A DNA stretch of 64,000 nt from Mortierella alpina. Taxonomy: Eukaryota; Mortierellomycota; Mortierellomycetes; Mortierellales; Mortierellaceae. The translations under genes were made by a program, and so were the position numbers. Numbering within the stretch: the first letter of the stretch is position 1; each line of letters opens with the position of its first letter. Below, piece by piece: positions 10,883 through 20,857 of this stretch. The DNA lies in NCBI GenBank assembly GCA_029449245.1, contig JANATF010000003.1:1612001-1676000 (forward strand), written 5' to 3'. Below the pieces are notes generated by a model. It searched no databases. It worked only from the letters and a program-made list of their open reading frames with translations, and was not told where the DNA came from.

Positions 10883-11010
10883 ATCATGGGTCAGCCAGTT
10901 TTGCTCGTGTTCCATACTTTCATCTCTTCTTCACGATCCACTCAGCCCAGCTCTCAACGCCTTTTTCTCACCTTCTATCACACCTCCACTCTCAGTTGAT
11001 TACTATTATC

Positions 11011-11664
11011 ATGGAGAACATTGACCCCGAGGAGCAGATCATGCAGCGAACGTTCTCCATCCTTTTTCTTTTTCAGCTGCTCTCCCTTATTGCCCAGAGC
11101 CTAACAATTTGGACGTTGATGATGTATCCTCTCAAGTGGGTCGATCCAGAATACCACACAGCTTTGTCACTTGGGATCACGTTTCTCTGTGTAGTGTGGC
11201 TACCCTCCACACTCCTCTACAAGCCATACCCTTTCATCCGAATTGAGTCTCTGTATGCCGCCCGAGGTGACGCCAACAAGTGTCTCGATCTTCTCCGCCT
11301 GGAGACGTCAAAAGGTCCCATCAGGACTAACTATTCGTGCACTTATGGATCTTGTACTGCCATTCTCAGACTCAGGCTTTGCGATTTTCTAATCGCCGAT
11401 CATGCTGCCATTGCAGAAAGAGGGATCGGTTACTTGGCGGGAAGTGTTGCTGCACAATACTTTATGGGAACCTCGCGCCTTTCATCATCAAGTAGAGGGA
11501 ATTCAGCCGATGATCTGGTGGAGCACACTTACGCGAGCCTACACTGCACCAAGAGCTGGGGTGGCATAGCACGGTGGATAGCAAAATGGCAGTTAGGCGA
11601 CAGCGTCGGCAACCGCACACTAGACATAGCACCCTCCGAAGCAACTCCCGTTGAGAAATACTAG
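11011..11664 (+). CDS. Tandem array gene 2: two-helix membrane protein of unknown family
   Basis: A 217-residue intronless paralogue starting MENIDPEEQIMQRTFSILFL. It has the same layout: two N-terminal membrane helices (LFQLLSLIAQSLTIWTLMM; SLGITFLCVVWLPSTLLY), then YAARGDANKCLDLLRLETSK, the paired cysteines YSCTYGSC, and HCTKSWGGIARWIAKWQLGD. The 3' part is nearly identical to gene 1 at DNA level up to the LGD codons, while the last 50 bp match gene 3 instead (GDSVGNRTLDIAPSE...VEKY). This mosaic pattern points to gene conversion. The ATG at 11011 is chosen because the T-rich leader length, and so the upstream reading frame, varies between units. Function unknown. Confidence 0.78.
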   Translation: MENIDPEEQIMQRTFSILFLFQLLSLIAQSLTIWTLMMYPLKWVDPEYHTALSLGITFLCVVWLPSTLLYKPYPFIRIESLYAARGDANKCLDLLRLETSKGPIRTNYSCTYGSCTAILRLRLCDFLIADHAAIAERGIGYLAGSVAAQYFMGTSRLSSSSRGNSADDLVEHTYASLHCTKSWGGIARWIAKWQLGDSVGNRTLDIAPSEATPVEKY

Positions 11665-11827
11665 ATTATATTTTGACACGAAAACGCCTCCTTGCCAACC
11701 ATGTCCTATTTTTTTTTTTTATCCTTGGCTGTCTTTTTCATGGCCCATTTGAAAAGCATGGCTGCAGCAGCGCTTGCATCATTTTTCTGGTCGACTTCTG
11801 TACTACCATCATGTTCTCTTCTCGGGC

Positions 11828-11846
11828 GATAATAGACTCGAAAATT
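11828..11846 (+). promoter_or_regulatory. Array upstream element, unit 3
   Basis: GATAATAGACTCGAAAATT, 136 bp before the ATG of gene 3; the flanks (GGGC on the left, GCCACCCGGTCG on the right) are shared with unit 4. Confidence 0.5.
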
Positions 11847-11982
11847 GCCACCCGGTCGCTCGGAGCGCCAATGTTGCTCGTTTACTTTTCTTTCACCTTT
11901 ACAACCTTTATATTTACGATCCACTCAACCCAGCTCTCCGCGCCTTTTTTTTTTCTCACTTCTCCACTCTCAGTTGATCATC

Positions 11983-12633
11983 ATGGAGAATATCGACCTC
12001 GAAGAGCAGATCATGCAGCGAACGCATTCCAACCTTGGGCTTTTTCAGGTGGTCGCCATTATTGCCCGGAGCCTAGCAGTTGGGACCTTGACGGCGTTTC
12101 CTTTCCAGTGGGTCGATCAAGAATACCATACATATCTGGCACTTGTAATCATGCTATTCACCATATTGTGGGTGCGCTGCATAATCGTCTACGACCTACA
12201 CCCTTTGATCACACTTGAGCCCCTATATCCTGCCCGAGGCGACGCGGAAACGTGTCTCGAACTTCTTCGCCTAGAGACGTCGAGAAGCCCTATCAGGACT
12301 AGCTATTCGTGCACTTATGGATCTTGTACTGCCATTCTCAGGCTCAGGCTTTCGGATTTGCCGTTCGCCAATCACGCTGCCGTCGCAGAAATAGAGATCA
12401 GCAGATTGGTGAAAGATGTTGCTGCACAACACTTTATGGGAACCTTGTACTCTTCACATCGTAGGTGGATTTCAGCAGATAACAAAATTGAGCTGTTTAA
12501 CGCCAGTGTATACTGCACAAAGAGCTGGGGTGGCCTGGCCCGTTGGATAGCAAAATGGCAGTTAGGCGACAGCGTCGGCAACCGCACACTAGACATAGCA
12601 CCCTCCGAAACAACTCCCGTCGAGAAATACTAG
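11983..12633 (+). CDS. Tandem array gene 3: two-helix membrane protein of unknown family (most divergent)
   Basis: A 216-residue intronless paralogue starting MENIDLEEQIMQRTHSNLGL. The membrane half differs most from the others (FQVVAIIARSLAVGTLTAF; LALVIMLFTILWVRCIIVY). The C-terminal half is conserved: YPARGDAETCLELLRLETSR, YSCTYGSCTAILRLRLSDL, AAQHFMGT, then YCTKSWGGLARWIAKWQLGD. The Ser run present in the others (SSSS) is replaced by YSSHRRW. The divergence in the helices and the uniform C-terminus suggest different constraints on the two halves. The start is set by the common CAGTTGATCATC-ATGG context. Function unknown. Confidence 0.78.
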   Translation: MENIDLEEQIMQRTHSNLGLFQVVAIIARSLAVGTLTAFPFQWVDQEYHTYLALVIMLFTILWVRCIIVYDLHPLITLEPLYPARGDAETCLELLRLETSRSPIRTSYSCTYGSCTAILRLRLSDLPFANHAAVAEIEISRLVKDVAAQHFMGTLYSSHRRWISADNKIELFNASVYCTKSWGGLARWIAKWQLGDSVGNRTLDIAPSETTPVEKY

Positions 12634-12792
12634 ATTATATTTTGACACGAAAACGCCTCCCTGCCAACCATGTCCTATTTTTTTTTTCCTTGGCTGCCTT
12701 TTTCATGGCCCATTTGAAAAGCATGGCTGTAGCAGCGCTTGCGTCGTTTTTCTGATCGACTTCTGCACTACCATCATGTTCGCTTCTGGGGC

Positions 12793-12811
12793 GATAATAG
12801 AGTCGAAAATT
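12793..12811 (+). promoter_or_regulatory. Array upstream element, unit 4
   Basis: GATAATAGAGTCGAAAATT, 135 bp before the ATG of gene 4. Confidence 0.5.
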
Positions 12812-12946
12812 GCCACCCGGTCGATCGGTGCGCCAATGTTGCTCGTTAACCTTTCTTTCACCTTTACAACCGTAATATTTACGATCCACTCAACCCAGCT
12901 CTCCGCGCCTTTTTTTTTCTCACTCCTCCACTCTCAGTTGATCATC

Positions 12947-13606
12947 ATGGAGAATATCGACCTCGAGGAGCAGATCATGCAGCGAACGCATTCCATCCTT
13001 TTTCTTTTTGAGCTGCTCTCCCTTATTGCCCAGGGCTTAACAATTCGGACCTTGACGACGTACCCTTTCAAGTGGATCGATCCAGAATACCACACAGCTT
13101 TGTCACTTGGGATCACTTTTCTCGGTGTGCTGTGGCTACTCTGCATAGTCCTCTACGACGTATACCCTTTCATCCGAATTGAGCCCCTGTATGCCGCCCG
13201 AGGCGACGCGAACAAGTGTCTCGATCTTCTCCGCCTGGAGACGTTAAAAGGCCCCATCAGAACAAGTTACTCGTGCACCTATGGATCTTGTACTGCCATT
13301 CTCAGGCTCAGGCTTTCCGATTTGCCAATCGCCAAACACGCCGCCGTTGCAGAAAGACAGGTCGGTTACTTGGCGAGAAGTGTTGCTGCACAAGAGTTTA
13401 TGGGAACCTCGCGCATTTCATCAAGTAGCTGGAATTCAGCCGATGACAAAGTGGAGCTGTCTTACGCCAGTGTACACTGCACAAAGAGCTGGGGTGGCCT
13501 GGCCCGGTGGATAGCAAAATGGCAGCTACGTGACAGCATCAGCAACCACACACAAAACATAGCACCTTCGGAAACGACTCCCCTCTTGATAAATCAAGAA
13601 AAATAA
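12947..13606 (+). CDS. Tandem array gene 4: two-helix membrane protein of unknown family
   Basis: A 219-residue intronless paralogue starting MENIDLEEQIMQRTHSILFL. The middle (SLGITFLGVLWLLCIVLYDV, then YPFIRIEPLYAARGDANK) is close to gene 1, whereas its upstream region and first codons match gene 3, and its HCTKSWGGLARWIAKWQL block matches gene 3 as well. The C-terminus differs from all the others: RDSISNHTQNIAPSETTPLL then INQEK, with the glycosylation-like NRT changed to NHT. It is the last intact unit of the array. Function unknown. Confidence 0.77.
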   Translation: MENIDLEEQIMQRTHSILFLFELLSLIAQGLTIRTLTTYPFKWIDPEYHTALSLGITFLGVLWLLCIVLYDVYPFIRIEPLYAARGDANKCLDLLRLETLKGPIRTSYSCTYGSCTAILRLRLSDLPIAKHAAVAERQVGYLARSVAAQEFMGTSRISSSSWNSADDKVELSYASVHCTKSWGGLARWIAKWQLRDSISNHTQNIAPSETTPLLINQEK

Positions 13607-13649
13607 AGCGAAAACTCTATCCCTGTCCGTTGCAACCTCGGTGTACAAA

Positions 13650-13691
13650 TTGTCGTGTTTTCTCCTCGAGCGATAACAGAGTGGAAATCAA
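13650..13691 (+). repeat. Decayed fifth copy of the array upstream element
   Basis: About 42 bp align with the unit 2 upstream region (roughly 33 of 42 positions by eye), including GATAACAGAGTGGAAATC at 13672-13689. No coding copy follows; ERV46 begins on the other strand at 13777. Confidence 0.55.
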
Positions 13692-13776
13692 TGAAAGCAG
13701 CAAAATAAAAAAGAGGTAGGCCTAAAAGTGGCGATTTTTTCTTTAATCACACATTCTCTCCAACTGAAGCGTTGGT

Positions 13777-15471
13777 CTAGAGCGCCTTTCCAAGCTCCAT
13801 CTTGCGCTTCAAGGTCCTCTCTGCGCGCCAGATCGCTCCATCGATGATGCTGGCAACAGTAAAGATACCTCCGACAATGGCGCAGACACCTGTGAGGAAG
13901 GAAGTAAACGACTTGCGCTCCTCCTTTTGGATCACCAGCATGGGCGAGATGTCAAAGTTGAAGAACACACCTACAGAGGGAACAGATAAAAAGGTACATA
14001 TTGAGCAGCTATTCTTTGCAGCAACCTCCTTGTAGCTCGGCTTCACCAAAAGGGCATCCTTACCTGGTAATCCATTGGGCTGAAGAACCTGGCCCATGGC
14101 GTCCTTGGAATGCAGATTGCGGTTAAATTGGGTGACAGAGTACTGGTTGGTGTTGACAGGGTATTTGTTCAAGTATTGATACTTTGTGCCGACGACTTTA
14201 ACATAGTACTGGAACATATAAAGACCCTCGGCGCCATTAACTTCTTGGTCGTCGAGCGGGTTGTGAACATTGGGCACCTTCTCGCCAAAGCTCAGATGCT
14301 TAATGTGGTGTGAAAAGTCCAGTCCGTGCTCAAGGTACTGCTGAATGTCGTGTACGTGCATGTTGCCTCGCTGGAAAGAACGGCCAGGGGCAATATGAAA
14401 GTTTCCTGCGACCTTGTTGACAGTGAGCTGACCGTGCATCCTGCAACCCTGATTCGCCTGCTCCCTCATCTTTTCTGAGTATCCTTCACGAACGCACTAG
14501 TAGAGAGTGAACAAGAACAACAGAATATGAGTACTGGTCCGATGAGAAGGTATCAGTGAACCGATCTGTTAACTGGGCGATTGTTCTTACTTGTTCGATT
14601 CCGTCTGGGTTGTTGAATGACCATCCCGAACGAACGTAAGCTTGTCTAACATCCTCGCAGGTGTTGCAGCATCCGCTCTCTGGCTTGATCGCACCTCCAC
14701 ACTCTCCACAGTAATCTTCTCCAACCACCTTTGGGTCCGGTCCAGTGTTGCCCAAGTCTAGTTGAGTACATATATGAAAGCGGTCAACCTCTTGGACTGG
14801 CTGCAACCGTTATACGGCTGACTCCCTGTAAATCGTTGACAATCCACCTCCCCTTTCCTGTACATCGCCTTGACTTACTAGCCGTCTTTTCACGCTTGAT
14901 CTCTGTGCCGTCAGGGGCGAGCTGGACCTTGTAGATCGAATGTGTAACGTGGCTTTGATGCTCCCCTGCGACATCCATAACGTCCAGCGTCAAGACTGTA
15001 TCAGTTAAAACAAGGAAAAAAACGATTGCGGTTAGAATAATGCGAGCACTTTCATCAACCTCAGTCGACCGTGGGATGAACGACTTACTGTAGCATGGTA
15101 TCTTTGGGAATGTGATGTCGAAATCGATGACCATCTTTTCTTTCCTGCCGCTGTCGACGATGAGTGATGACTCTAGATGAATAGACCGGTAATCCCAGAA
15201 CTCGCCCAGCAGCAGAATACAGATGATGATCGCACTCACAAGGGTGACTAGCGGATTAGAAAATGGAAGTCGTAGGTATGGTCAGATATTGAACCTGTTC
15301 AAGGTGGAGACTCTGAATCGAGCCATGGTTGCTGCCATGGTTGCTGCCTCAAACGCTCCAGCTACAAGTTCTTTTACCTGCAGCACCCGTCGAGGTCTTG
15401 ACCCGAAAGTCATCAAGCGTCTTTGCATAGGCATCAAAGTTCTTGAAGCGGCTCAGTGTTGGTTTCACCAT
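13777..15471 (-). CDS. ERV46: ER-Golgi cargo receptor Erv46 (ERGIC-3)
   Basis: Cycling membrane protein of COPII/COPI vesicles that works with Erv41 in retrieval and cargo transport. The start ATG at 15471 gives MVKPTLSRFKNFDAYAKTLD and DFRVKTSTGAAG, the standard ERGIC N-terminus. Exon 2 has the first membrane helix (VSAIIICILLLGEFWDYRS) and KEKMVIDFDITFPKIPC. Next come LTLDVMDVAGEHQSHVTHSI; then DYCGECGGAIKPESGCCNTC with CEDVRQAYVRSGWSFN; then HGQLTVNKVAGNFHIAPGRS, the EVNGAEGLYMFQYYVKVV block, and GVFFNFDISPMLVIQKEE. The second helix (FLTGVCAIVGGIFTVASIID) and a basic tail ending KRKMELGKAL close the protein. The luminal Cys pairs of the family are present. Several short introns. Confidence 0.93.
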
Positions 15472-16171
15472 CGTGTTGAAAGTGTTGCGCGCTGGAGACC
15501 ACTTGCAACGCGGGAACAGGAAGAGGAGACGAAGATGAAGAATGCACAAGGTAGATGGGAGACGCGGAACACGCCTTTTAATTTTTAAGATTTTTTTTAT
15601 TCCAATGGGAATTTGACACGGCCACACACCCTTTCCTCCAAAACACCAACAGAAGTGAGTGCCCTGCAACGAGGAACACCGTTGGACACACCATCGCCTT
15701 GGCGGCTGTCCAAGCATCCCCTTGACTTCAGAAAGTATGTGCGCGCCATCCACGAACATCAGATGCTGTACAACACAATGGTACTCTTATCGTAAAGACT
15801 CGCCGTAGAGCAAGGAAGGTGACAGAGGACCATTTGGAAGAGCAGATCGTCGCATGGGCTGCAACAAAACAAATACAGTAGAGCGCTGCAAACATCTTTT
15901 GCTCCATTAACACTCGCCCAGGACGATCTTCACAAGCAGACCAGCAGCATGTTCAAGAAGTATGACAGCCAATGACTATATCTACCACGCCTGAGCTGCA
16001 TTCGCACTGTGCTTAGAGTGAAAAACAGCTACTGGAGGACTATTCAGCCAAAGGCGACTTCAAAAAGAACTCTTAATCGGGAACACAGGAATGGCGCGCC
16101 CATGTCAAGTCAGTTCTTTTGTTTGACAAGTCCCTAACCATCCTGTCGACTCTCTTCAACTGCCCTTGACT
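15472..16171. promoter_or_regulatory. Divergent promoter region of ERV46 and TMA20
   Basis: 700 bp between two divergent starts. No exon or RNA gene recognised. A T-rich stretch at about 15580-15600 (minus leader of ERV46) is the only clear compositional feature. Confidence 0.5.
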
Positions 16172-17112
16172 ATGTCCAGATTCAACGTCAAGGAGGATGT
16201 CACAGGACATACCCAAGTCAAGTCATCTGTGCAGCGTGCTATCCGTGCAAAGATCTTGGAACAGTACAAGGAGGGCATCGAGGGCATTATCGACGATGTC
16301 ATGCCTAAGAAGGCGCCCTTGATCCTCATGAAATGGTAAATATCCAACCCCACGAGCCATGCATGGAACGACACTCGCGCAATTGCAGTAGGAGGCGAGG
16401 CTTCTAGGGCCCATCCTTTTCTCGTCTGACCCTTTCTTGCCCTCGGTCTCACAACATAATAGCCACGAACATATCAACCTCATCGTCATGAACAACGAAG
16501 TGCTCTTCTTCAACCACTTTGATGGACATTATTATCCAACACTCAAATTGCTCCACAAATGTAAGTGGATCCCATGAACACCCAAAGCATCGTGCGCCTG
16601 TGCTTCACCATCCATGTTCCCCGCAGGTACTGACCAACTGTCTCACTTGCTTTCCACAACGACAAAAACAAATGAAAAGACCCCAACATGTTGCCAAGAC
16701 TGCAGGTGGACCGTGGCGCTATCAAGTTTGTCATGGCAGGAGCCAACATTATGTGTCCAGGATTGACCTCAAAGGGCGCAAGGATGGATGTCTCGGTACC
16801 TGCAGACTCGGTTGTGGCGATCACTGCTGAGGGAAAGAATGAAATCCTGGCTGTTGGTACCACGAAAATGTCGACTGACGATATGTAAGGACAAGGCTTG
16901 TGATTTTACTGCATTCTACAGATGAAGGCTACAAAGAAGAGCTTTCGTATTCTCTACCTGCACCTCTTCTTGAAAACCCTGTATGTTCAAGCACTAACAT
17001 GCATCTGTTGGTAATCCTCGACTATTGTAGCAAACGTATCAACAAGAACATTGGCGTGGAGACAGTGCATTACCTCAACGATTGCTTGTGGAAGACAGTG
17101 GTTGATCTTTAA
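16172..17112 (+). CDS. TMA20: Tma20/MCTS1, PUA-domain translation reinitiation/recycling factor
   Basis: Partner of Tma22/DENR in 40S recycling and reinitiation. The start at 16172 gives MSRFNVKEDVTGHTQVKSSV, as in MCT-1. Exon 1 continues KAKILEQY-like sequence to DDVMPKKAPLILMKW. Exon 2 reads HEHINLIVMNNEVLFFNHFD to TLKLLHK. Exon 3 reads YPNMLPRLQVDRGAIKFVMA, GANIMCPGLTSKGARMDVS and AEGKNEILAVGTTKMSTDDI (PUA domain). The last exon, from about 17030, reads KRINKNIGVETVHYLNDCLW and ends TVVDL. Introns are bounded by GTAAAT, GTAAGT and GTAAGG donors. About 180 residues, the usual size. Confidence 0.94.
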
Positions 17113-17383
17113 AATAGCCAGGATACTTGAGTTGTATTCATAACACCGTACGAACGTAAACAGACGAAGCAGCTACACCTAGAGATCTCACCACAATGTG
17201 CATAGACCATTCTGTTTGTATAGACACGAGAGAATGAGGTGTAGGTAAAAAAAGGGCTTCAATACCGCTTACGTGAGATGAAAATGGTCCGCGGTAAAAT
17301 TGTATTGTACAACCACATGTGGGTATCGTGAAAAGGTAGCAGAGATGGTAGAGTGTCTATGGAATGTTATCTATGGAGTGTGT

Positions 17384-18896
17384 TTACATGTATTCCATCT
17401 TGCGGTCGTGCCAGTCTCTCTGCCTGAGAGCGCCAACCCTCGAGAATGTGCTCATCTGGATCCCAACAAGTGCCTGCGCATGCGCCATGAACACCTGGTC
17501 AACCATCATCGGGCCAAAGACACCTAGCTTGTCCGCGGTGCCCATGTCTTCATGGTCCAGGTACCGCCAGCCCAGGTCCGCAAACTTCTTGAGTTCCTCG
17601 GGTCGTCGCTCATTGGTTGCTACAAAGACTGGTAGCACCTGCTCTGGGTCCATGGTAGGGTTCAGTCTCGACTGGACGACATCGATCCGCTCCGCCAATT
17701 GCTCTGTGGACGGCAAGCAATGTACCATGCGGGGACCCTTGAAGTTGCTCTCGCAGTAGGCAGCGAAATCACCTCGGCGCGCATGGATAGCGAGATACTG
17801 ATGAGCCGGTGTGATCTCCTTGTTGGTCTTGGGATCGATCACAGGCTTGGGCTTGACCAGATTTTGGTCCAAGAATTCCTGCACAAAGGATTCGAGCTCC
17901 TCGGTGAAATGCAGATATTGTCCAAACCGTTCCCACTCGGACTTGTCTTTGACAGAGATTTTGTAGGTGTTTGAGATGCAGAGGTACTTATCCTTGCTGT
18001 ACGGGCGGAGAATGGATGTGATTGTGTCTAGTTTGTTGGCGTCGATCCGGAGTGGCTCCAGTGTGACATTGAACTTCCATTGCTTCAGAAACCCCTTGGC
18101 TGTGAAATCAATCGTGCGCTTGGACCCAAAGCCGCAAGTGATGCCGCACTTGAGCTCATTGACCTCGGCCAACTCAGAGTCTCGGAGCTGATGGAACTCG
18201 ACCACCTTGGTGCCAGTGATCTCGGCAAACTTCTCCAGGTCCAGGAACTTTGACCAAGGCTGGTTTTGTTTCGACTTGTCATGACTCGAGGCCGTGATAG
18301 GTGGGATGATCAAGGTGCGTCCCAACGCATTGGCGACCTCCATACCGCGGAGCATGCCATAGAATTGGTTCGTGATGCCTGCATAGGGCAGGTAGGTCAG
18401 GTACTGCGCCTCGTCCTCCTTATCGAACGTGTTCTCGAACGGCACCGCCATAGGAGTTTGTCCCTCCGTGCCTGCCTCCTCTCCTTCTCCAGATTCTTCA
18501 ACATTGCCATCCTCCTCGCTGTGGTCTTCCATGTCGCTAATAACCTTATCCTTTGGAGTTGGGCTCCCTTCACCGTTGTCGGATTCCTTGGATCCATCGG
18601 AAATACGGTCCAGACTTTCTAGAGAAAGTTCTTCGATTGGCTGCACGGTATGTTGGTGGTCCTGGCTCTGATCCACCTGTGGCTGTTGTGGTATTGGGAG
18701 TGTCGATGGGTTTGTTGTGTATGCCGCCTCTGGTGCCTGTCCGTTCACCATGCTGTTTTCCACGGGATGTGGTAAAGCCGCACGGGGCCGATCATGGTTC
18801 CTGAAGGGGCTTTTGTATTCGCCCAAGACCTCCTCCTGACTGTCCTCGTCCTCGTCAGGTCTTGGCCGGGACCTCAGTGGGGGTGCACAGGCTGCC

Positions 18897-18927
<31 letters not shown>

Positions 18928-19126
18928 CTGATGCCTGGCAAGAGAGGGAAGTTGATCGGGCAAAGGGCGGGTTGGCAATATGGAGAACCACCATGGATCC
19001 GGAGGAGACCAATAGGATCAAAGAGAAGAGAAAGAAGATACGTCGCTGGGAGTGACACCTCCGCCCGGAGGGGTACCTGGCGGGCAGTCCCAGGGTGTGC
19101 TTTGGAGTTTTCGGCGAGGACGGCAT
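17384..19126 (-). CDS. GDP-fucose protein O-fucosyltransferase-like type II membrane protein
   Basis: A 580-residue single-exon protein. The start at 19126 (MPSSPKTPKHTLGLPARYPS) is followed by a membrane anchor at about 30-51 (IFFLFSLILLVSSGSMVVLH). A Ser/Pro/acidic stem of about 180 residues contains a poly-Ser run coded by an ATC/GAT microsatellite near 18897-18930. The catalytic part begins at about 255 (YLTYLPYAGITNQFYGMLRG, EVANALGRTLIIPPITASSH). It includes HARRGDF at about 450 (the GDP-fucose-site Arg of the PF10250 family) and a C-terminal VFVATNERRPEELKKF and VDQVFMAHAQALVGIQMSTF block. This layout is Golgi-type. The acceptor substrate is not deducible. Ends DRKMEYM. Confidence 0.82.
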
Positions 19127-20857
19127 CCGAACTGGAGGATGATTTGGATGGCAGAAGTCGCGATGCAGGTCGAGATTGAACGTTGGAGCAGCTATGCAGG
19201 TGAATGAGGGTAGGTTGCGTATATATAGAGGGCTCTGAAAGGAGAATCCGACTAAGCGACCAGGCCTTGGTGAATAAAACGTAGAAAGGACGGTCCAAAG
19301 GGCAAAAAAAAAGGAAGGGGCAGAAGCAACAGGCTTGCCAAGGAGGAGAGGGAGGAGGCAAATGGGAGACAGGGAGGGAGGAAGACGAAGGAGAAAGGAC
19401 GAAGTGTAAAAAAAAAAAAAATAGGGCAAGGAGGCTGCGATAACAATGACTTCACTCAGGGGAGTGACCCAGATCCACGACAGCACTACAGCACTACAGC
19501 AGCACTACTGCAATAGACTAATTGCACACTGGATCTGGAAGTAGGCCCAAAGAAAGATTCAATGGCAGACGAGAGAGCCCCCTACCATCGGGCCAACTTA
19601 CCAGGGCAGTTATCAAACCTTACTCGCATAATTATTACGGCCCATCGTAAGAATAGCCGCTAACCTTGTTTGTCGCAGAGCCCCAGCATGATGTCCCTGT
19701 GGACAGCCACTACAGACTTGCTGCACTCCGCTGGCCTTCACAGCCCTCTTTATTAATTTCAATGAATACTCGCCCCTGCCCCTTTCCTTGCCTTGTGCCT
19801 CTCAGGGCCAGAAACCTGGCGTCACTACGCCTTGCGCCATTACCGTGGCAGTTGGACGCAACTGACTGTACTGTCACACACATACTGGCAACTATTGCAG
19901 GTGGAGCAATATGCATCACGCTAACGCCACGGTGGGCTGTTTGAGCGCACGCCGATTTTTATGGATCGTTCAGGACTGGCTAGTATCGAGTCCCAGCTCA
20001 GACGCCGCCAGATGCATATCGTTTAGGTGGCCAACACCGCGAGTGATAGTCTATTTCGATGGAAGTGCGGTACTGCCGAGAAGCGTTCGCGTAGAGCGCA
20101 GTAGTCGTTTTCTACTCTTTTTCATGATGACGTTCTACAGAATTACGCCTGAAGATGATCTGCTACACATCTTCGGAAAGGACATGACAGCTACTGTATT
20201 CAGACATACGCTGGTGGCAGAGCGAACATTCTCGGCAGCGGCATTTGAATCCGGCTCTTCAGGGTCTGGCAGCGAGCGGAGAATGCCAGTGAGACGAAGT
20301 GCAGGGACTCAGGGCCCCGCCGTTTATCGGTTACGTATAACACATGAACTGTACACGTCCACTGCGTTCCAATGCTTTTTTTCTCTTACTTGTGCTATCC
20401 TTCTTCTCGACACCCATTCTTAACTGACAACCACCCACCGTGCTGTACATGTCAAAGAAGCCGATATCGATGGATAAACAAGCACTGTTGCTCTGAACGC
20501 AAGCTGCCCTCCATGGCCTTGAATATGCCTCCCCTGACCATTTCTTCTTGCATCCCTTAATCATAAGTTGCTTTTCTTATTTGCCTAAGCATGCTGAAAA
20601 CAAGAGGGATACGGACATTGTGTGGGCAGCAAGCAGGGTGAATTAAGGGATAGCGAAGCTTCAATGCAGAAATAATACGCATGAACTTGACTGTGGAACT
20701 ATGCCTGAAAGATTCCGTATAAGTACGCGACCCAGCCTCATCAAACATCACTGCAACAAGTCCACCTAAAGCCAACAATCTCAAGCTATTCCTTTCCTCA
20801 TCAACAGCACTGCAAGAGGTCCATCTACCATCTGCCCTCGCGCCCAATTTTACCGAA
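19127..20857. other. Intergenic, 1.7 kb
   Basis: Contains the T/A-rich and purine-rich 5' flank of the fucosyltransferase-like gene, with an A13-class run at about 19409-19421, and the promoter of the secreted protein at 20858. Short open frames (for example 19911-20423) have no family signal or splice logic and are not called. Confidence 0.5.
20718..20723 (+). promoter_or_regulatory. TATA-like box upstream of the Cys-rich secreted protein
   Basis: TATAAG in the context CCGTATAAGTACG, about 135 bp upstream of the ATG at 20858. Confidence 0.45.

Larger units (their letters stand above)
9940..13691 (+). repeat. Head-to-tail tandem array: four gene units plus a decayed promoter remnant
   Basis: Four paralogous intronless genes start at 10076, 11011, 11983 and 12947, giving periods of 935, 972 and 964 bp. 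Each unit holds an upstream element (GATAATAGAGTCGAAAATT and variants), a T/C-rich leader ending in CTCAGTTGATCATC or a variant, and the coding sequence. Between units there is a T-run shortly after the stop codon and a conserved stretch around GGCTGCCTTTTTCATGGCCC. A fifth copy of the upstream element only (13650-13691) follows gene 4 and marks the array edge. All features are direct sequence observations; origin by unequal crossover is inference. Confidence 0.9.

Noticed and set aside
9781-12218. Alternative-frame open frames (9781-10308 and 11673-12218) overlapping array genes 1 and 3
   Set aside because: The same frame is stopped early in units 2 and 4, and upstream frame depends on variable T-run length, so they are not conserved coding sequence.
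12776-12946. In-frame extension upstream of array gene 4
   Set aside because: The equivalent upstream region in unit 3 is open in a different frame; the common ATG with MENIDLEEQ is the better start.
19911-20423. 170-codon open frame in the 19-21 kb intergenic region
   Set aside because: No domain, no promoter logic, composition like surrounding non-coding DNA.
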